From: Babylonia areolata
Taxonomy: Eukaryota; Mollusca; Gastropoda; Neogastropoda; Buccinidae
Length of the DNA: 64,000 nucleotides
Assembly (NCBI RefSeq): GCF_041734735.1
Contig: NC_134896.1
Coordinates: forward strand, 55,922,536 to 55,986,535
Direction: 5' to 3'
Under the pieces are notes generated by a model. It was not told the DNA's origin, ran no database searches, and saw nothing but the letters and a program-made list of their open reading frames with translations. Position numbers and translations under genes: made by a program. Positions 46,401 through 57,010 of the stretch are shown here, in pieces. Within the stretch, counting starts at the first letter, position 1. Each line of letters begins with the position of its first letter.

Positions 46401-48707
46401 TAGGGGTGGTGTAGGGGTGTGGGTGGGTGTGGAGGTAGGGGTGTGGGTGGGTGTGGGGGTAGGGGTGGTGTAGGGGTGTGGGTGGGTGTAGGGGTAGGTG
46501 TGGGGGTAGGGGTGTGGGTGGGTGTGGGGGTAGGGGTGTGGGTGGGTGTGGGGGTAGGGATGTGGGGGTAGGGGTGTGTGTGTGGGGGTAGGGGTGGGGG
46601 TGGGTGCGGGGGTAGGGGTAGGGGGGTAGGGGTGTGGGGAGGAAGTGTGGGTGTGAGTGTAGGGGTGTGGGGGTAGGGGTGTGTGTGTGGGGGTAGGGGT
46701 GTGGGTGGGGGGTAGGGGTGTGGGGAGGAAGTGTGGGTGTGAGTGTAGTGGGTGAGTGTAGGGGTGTGGGGGTAGGGGTGTGGGGGTGGGGGTAGGATTG
46801 TGGGGGTAGGTGTGTGGGTGGGTGTAGGGGTGTGGGGTGGGTGTAGGGATGTGGGTGTAGGAGGGAAATGTAAGAATGAGTGTGGGCGGTGAGTGTGGGT
46901 GTGGGTGTAGGAGTGTGTGTGTGTAGGGGTCTGTGTAGGAGTAGGGGTGTGTATGTGGGTGTAGGGGTGTGGGTGTAGGGGGGTGTGTGTGTGTAGGGGT
47001 CTGTGGAGGAGTAGGGGTGTGTATGTGGGTGTAGGGGTGTGCGTGTGTGTGTAGGGGTCTGTGGAGGAGTAGGGGTGTGTATGTGGGTGTAGGGGTGGGT
47101 ATGGGGATGTGTGTGGGTGTGGGTGTAGGGGTATGCATGGGTGTAGGAGTGTATGTGGGGTGAAGGGGGTTTGTGTGTGCGTGAGATGGGTGGGTGGGTT
47201 AACTGATGGATTTGTGTGTGTGCCTGTGTGTGTATTTGTGTGTGTGTGCATGTGTTTTTGTGTGATGTATGGGTGGTTGGGCTGATGGACATTTGTGCAT
47301 GTGTATGTGTGGCTGTCGTTTGAATGTCAGTATTCTCTGTAGAAGAATGTAATGTGTCGTGTGTGTGTGTGTGAGCACGCGTGTGTTTGTGTGTGTGTGT
47401 GTGTATGTGAGTGTGTGTGTGAGCGCGCGCGTGTGTGTGTGTGTGAGCGTGTGTGTGTGTATGTGTGTGAGTGTGTGTGTGTGTGATGTATGGGAGGGTG
47501 GGCGGATGGACTTCCATGTGTGTCTGTGTGTATGGTTGTTGCTGAATGTCACTATTCTCCATAGAAAAATTTAATGTGTCGTGTGTGTGTGTGTGTGTGT
47601 GTGATCGTGTTTATGTGTGATGTATGGGTGACTGGGCTGATGGACTTTTGCATGTGTCTTTGTGTATGGTGGTGGTTGTTTGAATGTCACTATTGTCAAA
47701 AGAAAAAATTAATGTGTCCTGTGTGTGTGTTTGTGTGATGTATGGGTGGATGGGCTGATGGACGAAATTGTGTGTGTCTGTGTGTATCGTGGTGGTTGTT
47801 TGAGTGTCACTATTCTCTTAGGCTGCAGCACTAAGAGCCTAGTGCAACTTTGCCTCCTAGTATGAGAGTCATAGTCCTTCACAAAAGACTAAGCTGTAAA
47901 TGATTTTCCATTGACTGGAGAAACCATTGAAAATACAGCTCTCACTTTGCTGTAAGCTCATATGTAAACTTACATCAATCTGTGATACAAGCTGAGTGTT
48001 GGGGCTAGCTGGCCTTTGGGAACCATCCCAACGCCGACTGTCCAAAAACTCTCCTGGCCGAGAGAATGGGGATGTAACTTGGGCAAGACTCTCCACTATA
48101 ATCAGATTCTAGCCCAAATAGTCGGAACAGCAGTTGCCTTCTCTGCTGTTCTGATGGTCATAGTTGGACACGACCGACTATCGTATATATATTCTCTTTG
48201 AAATAAGAAAATGATAGTGTTGTGTGTGTGTGTGAGCATGCACGCATGTGTGTGATGTATAGGTGGGTGGGTTGATGAACTTTTGTGTGTGTCTGTGAGT
48301 GTGGTTGTTGTTCATTGAATGTCAGTATTGGCTATTTTAAAAAAAAGTTAACTCACTCAGTACGGCCGGCCAGTCCTCTCTTCTCCTCTACACAGACCCC
48401 TCGGATGTCCAGTGGGTGTCTGAATGACCCAACCTTTAGCTTCCGTCGTCAGAACTGTGGTATTCTTTGTCAACATTCACCTCTTCAGTATAAGAGCCTT
48501 CCGCTTGCAATATTTTGATGATGGTAACTGGGGTGAAACGCTGTTAACGTCGTCTCTTTCGCCGTTCGTATGGAGAGAGTTAAGGTGTGGTGTGTGTGCA
48601 GGGACTGCCAGGAGAAGGAGATAGAGGAGAGCATGAAGGACCAGGAGCTGCAGGACAAGCTGTACAAGGCGTCCTTGGAGTGGACCAAGCTGGACAAGTC
48701 GGAGTGA
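40436..48707 (+). CDS. RDH11-14-like short-chain dehydrogenase/reductase (7 exons, complete)
   Basis: Predicted NADP(H)-dependent oxidoreductase of the retinol dehydrogenase 11-14 group, which reduce or oxidise retinoids and lipid aldehydes at ER or mitochondrial membranes. Exons: 40436-40554, 41077-41195, 41600-41755, 42957-43061, 44089-44298, 46132-46339 and 48602-48707; all GT-AG with matching phases, giving 340 residues. An N-terminal membrane segment ([16 protein letters not shown], 24-39) precedes the cofactor motif TGANSGVG (62-69), NNAG (141-144) and YAQSK (217-221), the catalytic Tyr-Lys. The residue aligned with the catalytic serine (second S of NVSS in RDH12) is Ala192 in NTTASAA, with Thr191 and Ser193 beside it. 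VNPGVV follows at the usual place. The start ATG has good context (CAAACATGG). The exact paralog (RDH12, 13 or 14) is not resolvable by eye. Confidence 0.93.
41749..41915. repeat. 42-bp array copying the donor edge of SDR exon 3
   Basis: The genuine boundary AACGAGA|GTGAGATTGC is followed by three further units beginning AACGAGGAGAGAGAGATTGC or AACGAGGATAGAGAGATTGC and sharing ACTTTTGTAATGATGAATAC. Because 42 is a multiple of three the exon frame stays open through all units ([13 protein letters not shown]) until a stop at 41983. Confidence 0.92.
42416..42778 (+). repeat. SINE family 1 with 13-bp target duplication
   Basis: ACGGGCGCAATAGCCGAGTG head, GATTCGAATCACGGTGACGG box B and an AGAAGAAGAAGAAGA tail. 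It is bracketed by GATAGTTGGTTTG at 42403-42415 and 42779-42791. It lies in SDR intron 3. Confidence 0.95.
43245..43530 (+). repeat. SINE family 2 pieces, rearranged
   Basis: The 3' terminus (TTTCACACAGAAAAATCTGT, AAAGAAATACAAATACAAAT) lies at 43245-43300, before a body segment (CATTCAGATGAAACGATAAA, CAACAAAAGGGTTGTTCCTG, AATAAAACTGCACGGAGG) at 43370-43530. The order is reversed relative to intact copies, so this is either two truncated insertions or a rearranged one. Confidence 0.75.
43565..43765 (-). repeat. Interspersed repeat B, copy 1
   Basis: GTGACCCAACTAGTGCAGAC, GGTCTGACATTCCTGTCCTG, CTACGGCCGATAACCTCCC and GCTAGCGCCCTCTTTTT are the reverse complement of 50214-50385. The class is unknown; no terminal repeats or tRNA-like head are evident. 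Confidence 0.85.
43925..44010 (-). repeat. CR1-like LINE 3' tail fragment
   Basis: TGAATCTTGTGCAAAGACAA, ATCAAAGTGCTAACACACC and AGTCATTCACACACA match the tail part of the 34909 fragment. It lies 78 bp upstream of SDR exon 5. Confidence 0.6.
44465..44790 (-). repeat. LINE-tail-like ~100-bp tandem triplet
   Basis: Three segments share TTGATACTT-TAGCACCTGT, TTTGGTCAGAGACCAAACT and a TTATTATTATTATT spacer. On the minus strand they read AGCGCTGAGAGCTTGGTCTC, a LINE/SINE 3' terminal type. They lie in SDR intron 5. Confidence 0.6.
45455..46070 (+). repeat. Family 4 repeat, most complete copy, between short duplications
   Basis: 45545-45920 runs without interruption: GTCCAACTTTGACCATCAG, AACAGCAGTGGAGACAACTG, AGTTACATCCCCACTCTCTC, GGCTGCAGCACTAAGAGCC, TTGCCTCCTAGTTTGAGAG, GAGAAACCATTGGTAATAC and CAATCTGTGATATAGGCTG. 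It is flanked by related ~80-bp sequences at 45460-45540 and 45985-46065 (AACACTGCATRACCATCAAA, TTGATGGCACAGTAT). It lies in SDR intron 5. Confidence 0.8.
46340..47165. repeat. G-rich array starting at the donor of SDR exon 6
   Basis: About 820 bp of GGGGTAGGGGTGTGGGTGGG variants begins eight bases after the splice donor GTCAGTG. Runs of three to five G are spaced by one to four bases on the transcribed (coding-sense) strand. Long frames on the complement ([10 protein letters not shown]) are artefacts. Confidence 0.95.
47166..47815. repeat. GT-rich ~110-220-bp tandem units
   Basis: Units share TGATGTATGGGTGG, GGGCTGATGGACTTTTG, TTTGAATGTCAGTATTCTC and AATGTGTCGTGTGTGTG. Four occur here, and a fifth continues at 48235-48335, on the other side of an inserted family 4 repeat. 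Confidence 0.85.
47820..48189. repeat. Family 4 repeat, internally inverted, with target duplication
   Basis: The second half of the family runs forward (GGCTGCAGCACTAAGAGCC to AATCTGTGATACAAGCTG, 47820-48003). It is followed by the first half in reverse (GGGAACCATCCCAACGCC to CTGATGGTCATAGTTGGAC, 48004-48172). The whole is bracketed by TATTCTCTT at 47811-47819 and 48190-48198. Confidence 0.85.
48348..48583. mobile_element. TTAA-bounded MITE-like element, copy 3, next to an exon
   Basis: TTAACTCACTCAGTACGGCC to CGTATGGAGAGAGTTAA, nearly identical to 29662-29893. Its right edge lies 18 bases before SDR exon 7 (48602), so its terminal 20-40 bases occupy the place of the branch point and pyrimidine tract. 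Confidence 0.88.
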
Positions 48708-50213
48708 CCGTCACACACACCTGGACAGCGTTGGACACTGATGTCAGTGGTGGATCGTACCTTCCCACCGTTTCTGTTTCTGATGCCTGTTTTTTTTCGT
48801 GTGTTCTTGTGTGTGTGTGTGTTTCTTTGATTTTGCATCTTTTCTCTTTAAGTGATACTAGGCATGTAATGTGGGTGTGTGTGTGTGTATGTATGTGCAT
48901 GCTTTTGTGTGTGAAGTGTGTGTGTGTGTGTGTGTGCATGTGCGTGTGTGTGTGTCTCCTGTGTGTGTGTGTATCTGTGTGTGTGTGTTCAGACATGTAA
49001 ATGTAAAGGAAATTGAATCTGGTAGATTTTTTTGTGTGTTAAGTGGAAATCTCTTTTTTTTTTTCTCGTTAGTTTGTTTAAACCATATCATTGTCTTGGA
49101 GAAAGTCCATCCATTTTTTTGTTATGGCATCAGTACTGTCAGGAGATTTTACATTTCAAGGCATTTGAAATGTGAACATATAAATCAGTTTTGGATAAAA
49201 GAAGAAGCTGTGAAATTTGTCAACAGTGCTGTTTGTTCTTTCCCAGAAATCATTTATGACATTTTTTTCTTCGTTCAGCTATTCATTGGCAGCAAAGGCA
49301 GACTTTGTGCCGTTTTCTTCTTTCCCTCATTGTTTGAGTCCATTGTGATGCGTGTTATGTTTTTTAATATTTTTTTAAAAAAATACATGTGCATGGTTTT
49401 ACTTGAACTTCATAACATTTGTATTGTAATTCAGTGGTTTTTGCTGAAATGTGTTTGTCAGGTTTTTTTGGTTGATCTTTTTAAAAAGAAAGTTTTGAGT
49501 GGATGCAGTGCAAGAGATGTCAGAGTGAACATTTCTCACCAGAAGACAGATCTGAATCAAAATTGAGTCGTGTGCGTACGTTTGTGGCACACCAGGTGTA
49601 CATCTGTTCAAGTATGGCCGTTATTTCTTTCATGACCGACACACACTCTTGTTTCACCAGAATGAATGGAGGTAGTGCCACTTGACCATTTCTTTGTTTT
49701 GTTGATGTTTCTGGAGGTTTGAACCAGACCTGCTCAGGGTCTGACCAGTGTGTTGCGGTTTTGGAGGTCAGCCACCTGCTTGTTTTGTTTTCCCCAGATA
49801 CGGTTCAGTGTATATGTATCATTCTGCATGCCTTGACACGTCTTGAAACGGAAACTGTACCAGATGTCAGAAGCACGATTTAGGATAGTGTGCATGAACA
49901 GGACTTGACTTCTGCTCAGCTTCTTTACTCTGTTTTTTTTTCTGTTTTTTTTCCCTTTGAGGTTCTACAGATCAGTATTGACAGCGTTTCTATCCCTGAT
50001 GTGGCCCTGTGGTATTGGTTAGGCTGTAAACAACATTGATGATAATGGTGATAATTTCATGTTATGTGACATAGCAGGGTGAGACATTTGTCAAGCAATT
50101 CACACAGCAGTCATTCCTTCTGGTTCAGCATTGGTTGAAGGGAACGAACTGCAGCAGAAAGGAAAGAGCTTCTGTGAATGTCAGTCTCCCATGCATGACC
50201 AGTTAACTGCTTT
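48708..50213 (+). other. Probable 3' UTR and downstream sequence of the SDR gene
   Basis: The SDR stop at 48707 is followed by a GT-rich stretch (48870-48990) and T-rich, AT-rich sequence. No coding exon was recognised, and no single poly(A) signal could be chosen with confidence. Confidence 0.4.
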
Positions 50214-50412
50214 TTAAAAAGAGGGCGCTAGTCAGGGGGGCAAAGGAGGAGGTTACCTACTTCTGGGAGGTTATCGGCCGTAGCTACTTTCGTTTTCTCC
50301 ACATTGGCGGATAGTAGTTTGCACAGGACAGGAATGTCAGACCCCTGCCGGAGTCTGCACTAGTGGGTCACGGTAAGTATGTTACTTAAACGTAAATTTA
50401 GATAGAAAATTT
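50214..50412 (+). repeat. Interspersed repeat B, copy 2
   Basis: AAAAAGAGGGCGCTAGTCAG, GAGGTTACCTACTTCTGGGA, GGTTATCGGCCGTAGCTAC, AGTTTGCACAGGACAGGAAT and TGCACTAGTGGGTCACGGTA, the forward form of 43565-43765. Confidence 0.85.
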
Positions 50413-50656
50413 TCTTTTTTGTGTTTGTTTTCATGTTGATGCCCACGTGATGCCTGTGTGAACTGCTTCACTCTGCTCATGTCTTCATTGGAAGCGCCAT
50501 GATAGAGTCAGTTAGGTGTTGACTTCTGGTCCAGTGTTCATCAGTGATCAGAGTTTGAGGCTTCATTTGTACATGGTGTCATGTCCTTGGGAAAGGCGCT
50601 TTACTCCAGTTTTCCTTCCTACACCCAGGTGTGGTTGTGTGCCTGGTCGGGGAAGG

Positions 50657-51297
50657 TTAACTCACTCGGGACGACAAGTTTTCTCCCTTGCTTTTCCCCC
50701 ACAGACAGCCCGTTTGTAAGGGTTTGGAAAAAAATTACAAAAAATACAAAATACAGAGTAAGAAAATGAAACTTTCAGAACTGGTTTATTATGTGTTGAG
50801 CTATTACATATTAAAAAAAATCTAATTTCTCATCTTATTTTTACAGTTTTGCCATATGTAGAAAATAATGCCAATTTTTCACCCCGAATCATCATACCCA
50901 TGCTCGCTTTCTGCATTAAATTCACTTTCTTCTTCATCATCATCCACCTCTTCAATGTCCGACCCTTAAGTTTGGAGCATTTCAAGTACTTCGGCAACAC
51001 TAAAACATTGCCATCGCTGCCTTGTTCGCTCCACAACATTTGAGAAGAGCCCGCTTTGCTAACAGGCTGGCATGCGAGCAGACGACAGGTCAGTGACTTT
51101 GTCAGCGTGTGTGTGAGATGGGCCACACATGGCAGGCTGGCCAATCATACATTTGGTTGTGGAGTGACCCAGAATAGCGCACTCTGCTTGGCTAATCACA
51201 AAATCATGTGTACAGCGTGTGATGGAGTTTTATTTCTTGAAAATGCTATTCCATTCCGTCGTCTGAAACCGAATACATTTTATCCGGAGAGAGTTAA
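50657..51297. mobile_element. Longer TTAA-bounded element
   Basis: TTAACTCACTCGGGACGAC at the left and TATCCGGAGAGAGTTAA at the right give the same terminal pattern (TTAACTC[A/T]CTC) as the 235-bp family, but with an unrelated 600-bp interior. The interior contains AATTTCTCATCTTATTTTTA and TCTTCTTCATCATCATCCAC. On the minus strand it encodes Asp/Glu-like codons but no transposase I recognise. It may be a larger family member or a related non-autonomous element. Confidence 0.5.
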
Positions 51298-51900
51298 GAT
51301 CAGTGGAGGGAGGGGCCTGGCATCCCTGTGCCGAACCATTACAAACAGTGGGTTTGAGTTCACTGCTCTGATGGTCGAGAAATGCTGTGGGACTGTAACG
51401 TGCTTCTGTTTAAAGGTCGTATACTCAGAATGTGTTTGAAGTTGTAAATGTGAACAGTAGTGTGGTATCATGTTTGTGTATGACATGTTGTGTGTTTGAT
51501 GCAGCTTGTGAAGTATGTATGGTGACATTTTCATGCAGTTGGTTGTGGCAAGATTGTGTATGTGATTTCCTGTTTATTTGAATATATGCATACCATGCTT
51601 GATAGATATGTCCTCCTGTGTGTAGCAGGTTATTGATAATTATTTTGTGTATTGATGTTTACAGCATTCCAAAACACTGTGTTTGTTGTGTAGATGTAGC
51701 CTAGATATTGAGAGTCGCAAAGAATGCATGCAGTACCACAGACATTGAAACCTGCGTTGTCTGCGCGGCATGTCGAGCGCAGCCCTCGTCAAGGAAATGT
51801 CAGACATTGTGGCACAGAATGTGTCATGATTGTATGTGCTGATTGCAAATGTCTGGAAATTCAGGATTAAAAACAAATTAAGGACCACTCTCTTCAAGGA
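51298..51900. other. No gene recognised
   Basis: AT-rich unique-looking sequence. AAGGAAATGTCAGA occurs at 51792-51805 and again at 51896-51909, a small direct repeat. Confidence 0.4.
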
Positions 51901-51911
51901 AATGTCAGATG

Positions 51912-52176
51912 ATGTCATTCGGATGAGACGATAAACTGAGGTCCCGTGTGCAGCATGCACTTAGCGCACGTAAAAGAACCCACGACAACAAAAGGGTTGT
52001 TCCTGGCAAAATTCTGTAGAAAAATCCACTTCAATACGAAAAAACAAATAAAACTGCACGCAGGAAAAAAAAAAAAGGGTGGCGCTGTAGTGTAGCGACG
52101 CACTCTCCCTGGGGAGAGCAGCCCGAATTTCACACAGAGAAATCTGTTGTGATAAAAAGAAATACAAATACAAGAC
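51912..52176 (+). repeat. SINE family 2, 5'-truncated
   Basis: It begins within the body (CATTCGGATGAGACGATAAA) and runs through AACCCACGACAACAAAAGGG, CTCTCCCTGGGGAGAGCAGC and AAAGAAATACAAATACAAG. The tRNA-like head is absent. 52177-52634 has no recognised feature. Confidence 0.9.
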
Positions 52177-52634
52177 ATTGTGACACCGACACTTGATTGA
52201 AGTAGATGTCTGGAAATACAGGGTTCACAAAAAATTAAGGACCACTTGTGGGAACTTGCAGTTTTCTTCACGGGTGCATGGTGGAAAGATGCCGAATTTT
52301 CGACAAACTGCAGTGTGTGCTGCCAGTGTAATGAGCACCACTCGTTACCGGAGGTGATTATTTTGCCACTACACACAGATATTGTTCAGACATCACTGAA
52401 TAACAGTACATTTTTGGCTGAAATCTAGTTTTTCAAACACATTTTTCAAGCTGTTCATGGTGCTTGTGCCTGAAACAGGCAGTGATGGACTATATACAGC
52501 CTGTGTGGTTTAAATATTCTCTTGTTTTTTTTTTTTGCTCTTGTTGTTGTTTTTCTCATTTTATGAAAACATGCATGCTTTTATGAAGTGATCCTTAACT
52601 TTTTGTGAAGCCTGTGGCTTGAGCTCCTCCCTGT

Positions 52635-55445
52635 TAGATACCAGACTGACTGTTGTGGGTGTGTTGTCTGATGCGTTATGTAGGTACCAGACTGACTGTT
52701 GTCTGATGCGTTATGTAGGTACCAGACTGACTGTTGTCTGATGTGTTATGTAGGTACCAGACTGACTGTTGTGGGTGTGTTGTCTGATGCGTTATGTAGG
52801 TACCAGACTGACTGTTGTGGGTGTGTTGTCTGATGTGTTATGTAGGTACCAGACTGACTGTTGTGGGTGTGTTGTCTGATGCGTTATGTAGGTACCAGAC
52901 TGACTGTTGTGGGTGTGTTGTCTGATGCGTTATGTAGGTACCAGACTGTTGTGGGTGTGTTGTCTGATGTGTTATGTAGGTACCAGACTGACTGTTGTGG
53001 GTGTGTTGTCTGATGCGTTATGTAGGTACCAGACTGACTGTTGTGGGTGTGTTGTCTGATGCGTTATGTAGGTACCAGACTGACTGTTGTGGGTGTGTTG
53101 TCTGATGCGTTATGTAGGTACCAGACTGACTGTTGTGGGTGTGTTGTCTGATGCGTTATGTAGGTACCAGACTGACTGTTGTGGGTGTGTTGTCTGATGC
53201 GTTATGTAGGTACCAGACTGACTGTTGTCTGATGCGTTATGTAGGTACCAGACTGACTGTTGTGGGTGTGTTGTCTGATGCGTTATGTAGGTACCAGACT
53301 GACTGTTGTGGGTGTGTTGTCTGATGCGTTATGTAGGTGCCAGACTGACTGTTGTGGGTGTGTTGTCTGATGCGTTATGTAGGTGCCAGATTGACTGTTG
53401 TGGGTGTGTTGTCTGATATGTAGGTACCAGACTGTTGTGGGTGTGTTGTCTGATGTGTTATGTAGGTGCCAGACTGATTGTTGTGGGTGTGTTGTCTGAT
53501 GTGTTATGTAGGTACCAGACTGACTGTTGTGGGTGTGTTGTCTGATATGTAGGTGCCAGACTGACTGTTGTGGGTGTGTTGTCTGATATGTAGGTGCCAG
53601 ACTGACTGTTGTGGGTGTGTTGTCTGATATGTAGGTGCCAGACTGACTGTTGTGGGTGTGTTGTCTGATGCGTTATGTAGGTACCAGACTGACTGTTGTG
53701 GGTGTGTTGTCTGATGCGTTATGTAGGTACCAGACTGACTGTTGTGGGTGTGTTGTCTGATGCGTTATGTAGGTACCAGACTGACTGTTGTGGGTGTGTT
53801 GTCTGATGCGTTATGTAGGTACCAGACTGACTGTTGTGGGTGTGTTGTCTGATGCGTTATGTAGGTACCAGACTGACTGTTGTGGGTGTGTTGTCTGATA
53901 TGTAGGTGCCAGACTGACTGTTGTGGGTGTGTTGTCTGATGCGTTATGTAGGTACCAGACTGACTGTTGTGGGTGTGTTGTCTGATGCGTTATGTAGGTA
54001 CCAGACTGACTGTTGTCTGATGCGTTATGTAGGTACCAGACTGACTGTTGTGGGTGTGTTGTCTGATGCGTTATGTAGGTACCAGACTGACTGTTGTGGG
54101 TGTGTTGTCTGATGCGTTATGTAGGTGCCAGACTGACTGTTGTGGGTGTGTTGTCTGATGCGTTATGTAGGTGCCAGATTGACTGTTGTGGGTGTGTTGT
54201 CTGATATGTAGGTACCAGACTGTTGTGGGTGTGTTGTCTGATGTGTTATGTAGGTACCAGACTGATTGTTGTGGGTGTGTTGTCTGATGTGTTATGTAGG
54301 TACCAGACTGACTGTTGTGGGTGTGTTGTCTGATGCGTTATGTAGGTACCAGACTGACTGTTGTGGGTGTGTTGTCTGATGCGTTATGTAGGTACCAGAC
54401 TGACTGTTGTGGGTGTGTTGTCTGATGTGTTATGTAGGTACCAGACTGACTGTTGTGGGTGTGTTGTCTGATGCGTTATGTAGGTACCAGACTGACTGTT
54501 GTGGGTGTGTTGTCTGATGTGTTATGTAGGTACCAGACTGTTGTGGGTGTGTTGTCTGATGTGTTATGTAGGTACCAGACTGACTGTTGTGGGTGTGTTG
54601 TCTGATATGTTATGTAGGTACCAGACTGTTGTGGGTGTGTTGTCTGATGTGTTATGTAGGTGCCAGACTGACTGTTGTGGGTGTGTTGTCTGATGCGTTA
54701 TGTAGGTGCCAGATTGACTGTTGTGGGTGTGTTGTCTGATATGTAGGTACCAGACTGTTGTGGGTGTGTTGTCTGATGTGTTATGTAGGTACCAGACTGA
54801 TTGTTGTGGGTGTGTTGTCTGATGTGTTATGTAGGTACCAGACTGACTGTTGTGGGTGTGTTGTCTGATGCGTTATGTAGGTACCAGACTGACTGTTGTG
54901 GGTGTGTTGTCTGATGCGTTATGTAGGTACCAGACTGACTGTTGTGGGTGTGTTGTCTGATGCGTTATGTAGGTACCAGACTGACTGTTGTGGGTGTGTT
55001 GTCTGATGCGTTATGTAGGTACCAGACTGACTGTTGTGGGTGTGTTGTCTGATGTTATGTAGGTACCAGACTGACTGTTGTGGGTGTGTTGTCTGATGCG
55101 TTATGTAGGTACCAGACTGACTGTTGTGGGTGTGTTGTCTGATGCGTTATGTAGGTACCAGACTGACTGTTGTGGGTGTGTTGTCTGATGCGTTATGTAG
55201 GTACCAGACTGACTGTTGTGGGTGTGTTGTCTGATGCGTTATGTAGGTACCAGACTGACTGTTGTGGGTGTGTTGTCTGATGCGTTATGTAGGTGCCAGA
55301 TTGACTGTTGTGGGTGTGTTGTCTGATGCGTTATGTAGGTGCCAGACTGACTGTTGTGGGTGTGTTGTCTGATGCGTTATGTAGGTACCAGACTGACTGT
55401 TGTGGGTGTGTTGTCTGATGTGTTATGTAGGTACCAGACTGACTG
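52635..55445. repeat. 46-bp satellite, about 60 units, with higher-order repeat
   Basis: Unit: GACTGACTGTTGTGGGTGTG + TTGTCTGATGCGTTATGTAG + GTACCA. Variants are GTGCCA, GATGTGTTATG, GATATGTAG (short unit), loss of GACT, and a unit lacking TGTGGGTGTG. The variant order from about 53133 to 53450 recurs from about 53921 to 54240, a period of about 788 bp (17 units). Open frames (MWVCCLMRYVGTRLTVVGV) are artefacts. Confidence 0.95.
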
Positions 55446-56754
55446 TTTTGTGTATGAAATACTGTCCAACATGTTATGCTGCTCTATCATTCACTGAAGC
55501 AATAATGTACATAATACCATTATATCTTTTTGTTTCTGTTTTCTATCAGCGTTGGCTGCCCTGCTTTTGCATGATCCCAGTAATTGCAGCTGCCTGTTGC
55601 TTTACCTTGTCATCAACAAGACATGTCCCGGCCATGACCTGGCTTTGAGCTTTGAGGCTGTGGAAGGTGTGATAGTAGACAGGTGAACTGTTCTCCAGAA
55701 CTGTCATCAGTTTAGTGGACAGTTTCACGTTTAGTTACCATCTGTGTAAACTGCTGGTCTGGGAATGGTCGTAAGACATTTGCACTGGCATTTGCAGTGT
55801 AATAACCATGCGTGTCTCTGCACGGCTTTTCTTAGAGGTGCTAAATGGCTTGCAGACATTTTTCATTCTGGATGGTTTTTTTTCCATCTGATTTGAAGGA
55901 AATGATTGGGTTTGTAACAGCACTCATATATTCCCATATTATTTGAAACAAAGTAAGCAGTGAGCAAATTTTGCTAGCAGTTTTTATGGTTACTGGTGAG
56001 TTTTGAAATGCGCTTATCATTGTGTTCAGAAATATTTTCCAGTTTATTCCATTATGTGGTTTTACCTTATGATCTGCCATGCATGTTTATTGGAAGATGC
56101 AGTGGTGTAGGCATTGATCTTGATGGATTCAGTGTTTTACATGACTTCAGAATGTTGTGTAAAAAGACTATTTCATTGTACTCCAGTCAGATTTGTGAGG
56201 CTGTCATCTGTATGGTTGACACTGCGTTTTGGAATATCACTTCATTGCTACTGCGCTAGTTCATTAAAAAGTTTGTAGATAGTAGACACTACCTGCTATT
56301 TATACCGGGTAATTGATCAGCACTGAAATTGATGGATTTTCCTCAGCTCTTTCCTTATTTGTGTTTATCTTTGTAGATGAAAACGAAACTGCTGACATGC
56401 TCCATTCTTTTCTTCTGCATTTGATGGTAAACTACATTAATGATTATCCAGGAAGTATTCTGTCAACTTACTCAGTGCATTTCATCTGAAATTCACGTTT
56501 TGTTCCACAATTATTTCAGTATTCTTGTTGGATTAATGGCTACAACTCTCTTCTATCAGATTCACTTTTTGAGCTGTGTTTCTTTCTTCTGTCATATGTG
56601 TACCAGAAAGAAACCTTTCCGACAATTCTTTGGATGTCATGATTTGAATTCAACTGTGCACATCCAGGGAAGCATGGCCTATGTTTGGAAGATACACATT
56701 TTATCCTTAAAGGGTAACATATTTTGTGACCATACTGGAAGGGAACAGCAGACT
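55446..56754. other. No gene recognised
   Basis: AT-rich sequence. Several frames of 60-120 codons occur on both strands, but none has recognisable domains or a consistent exon structure. Confidence 0.4.
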
Positions 56755-57010
56755 GGACTTGCAGTCCTAGGATCCTCAGTTCAATCCTTGTGGTGAAGGG
56801 TGGAGATTTTTACATCACAGGTAATATACCTGCCAACCTGCGAGTGTCTCAATTCCCTGTGTGTTTACATTGCACATGCTCATCAGATATGCGTACCAAA
56901 GATCAGGTAATTCATGTCAGTGTTTTGCAGTCAGCATACCCATGCACACCCCAGCAAAAAGGGTATGGCTGTTTTATTGGCAGTGTATAAAGTCATACAC
57001 AAAAATGCTT
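56755..57010 (+). repeat. Ancient SINE family 1 copy
   Basis: GGGTGGAGATTTTTACATC, ACCTGCCAACCTGCGAGTG, AAAGATCAGGTAATTCATGTC, CACCCCAGCAAAAAGGGTAT and AAGTCATACACAAAAATGC correspond in order to the family 1 body with roughly a quarter of positions changed. The head is mostly gone. 57011-57689 has no recognised feature. Confidence 0.7.

Noticed and set aside
46340-46900. Interstitial telomeric repeat suggested by GGGGTAGGGG
   Set aside because: The animal telomere unit TTAGGG does not occur in tandem here; the repeat is an irregular G-rich minisatellite.
52635-55445. Identical 63-codon frames in the 46-bp satellite as a duplicated small gene
   Set aside because: The identity reflects the 788-bp higher-order repeat; the frames are repeat translations without independent support.
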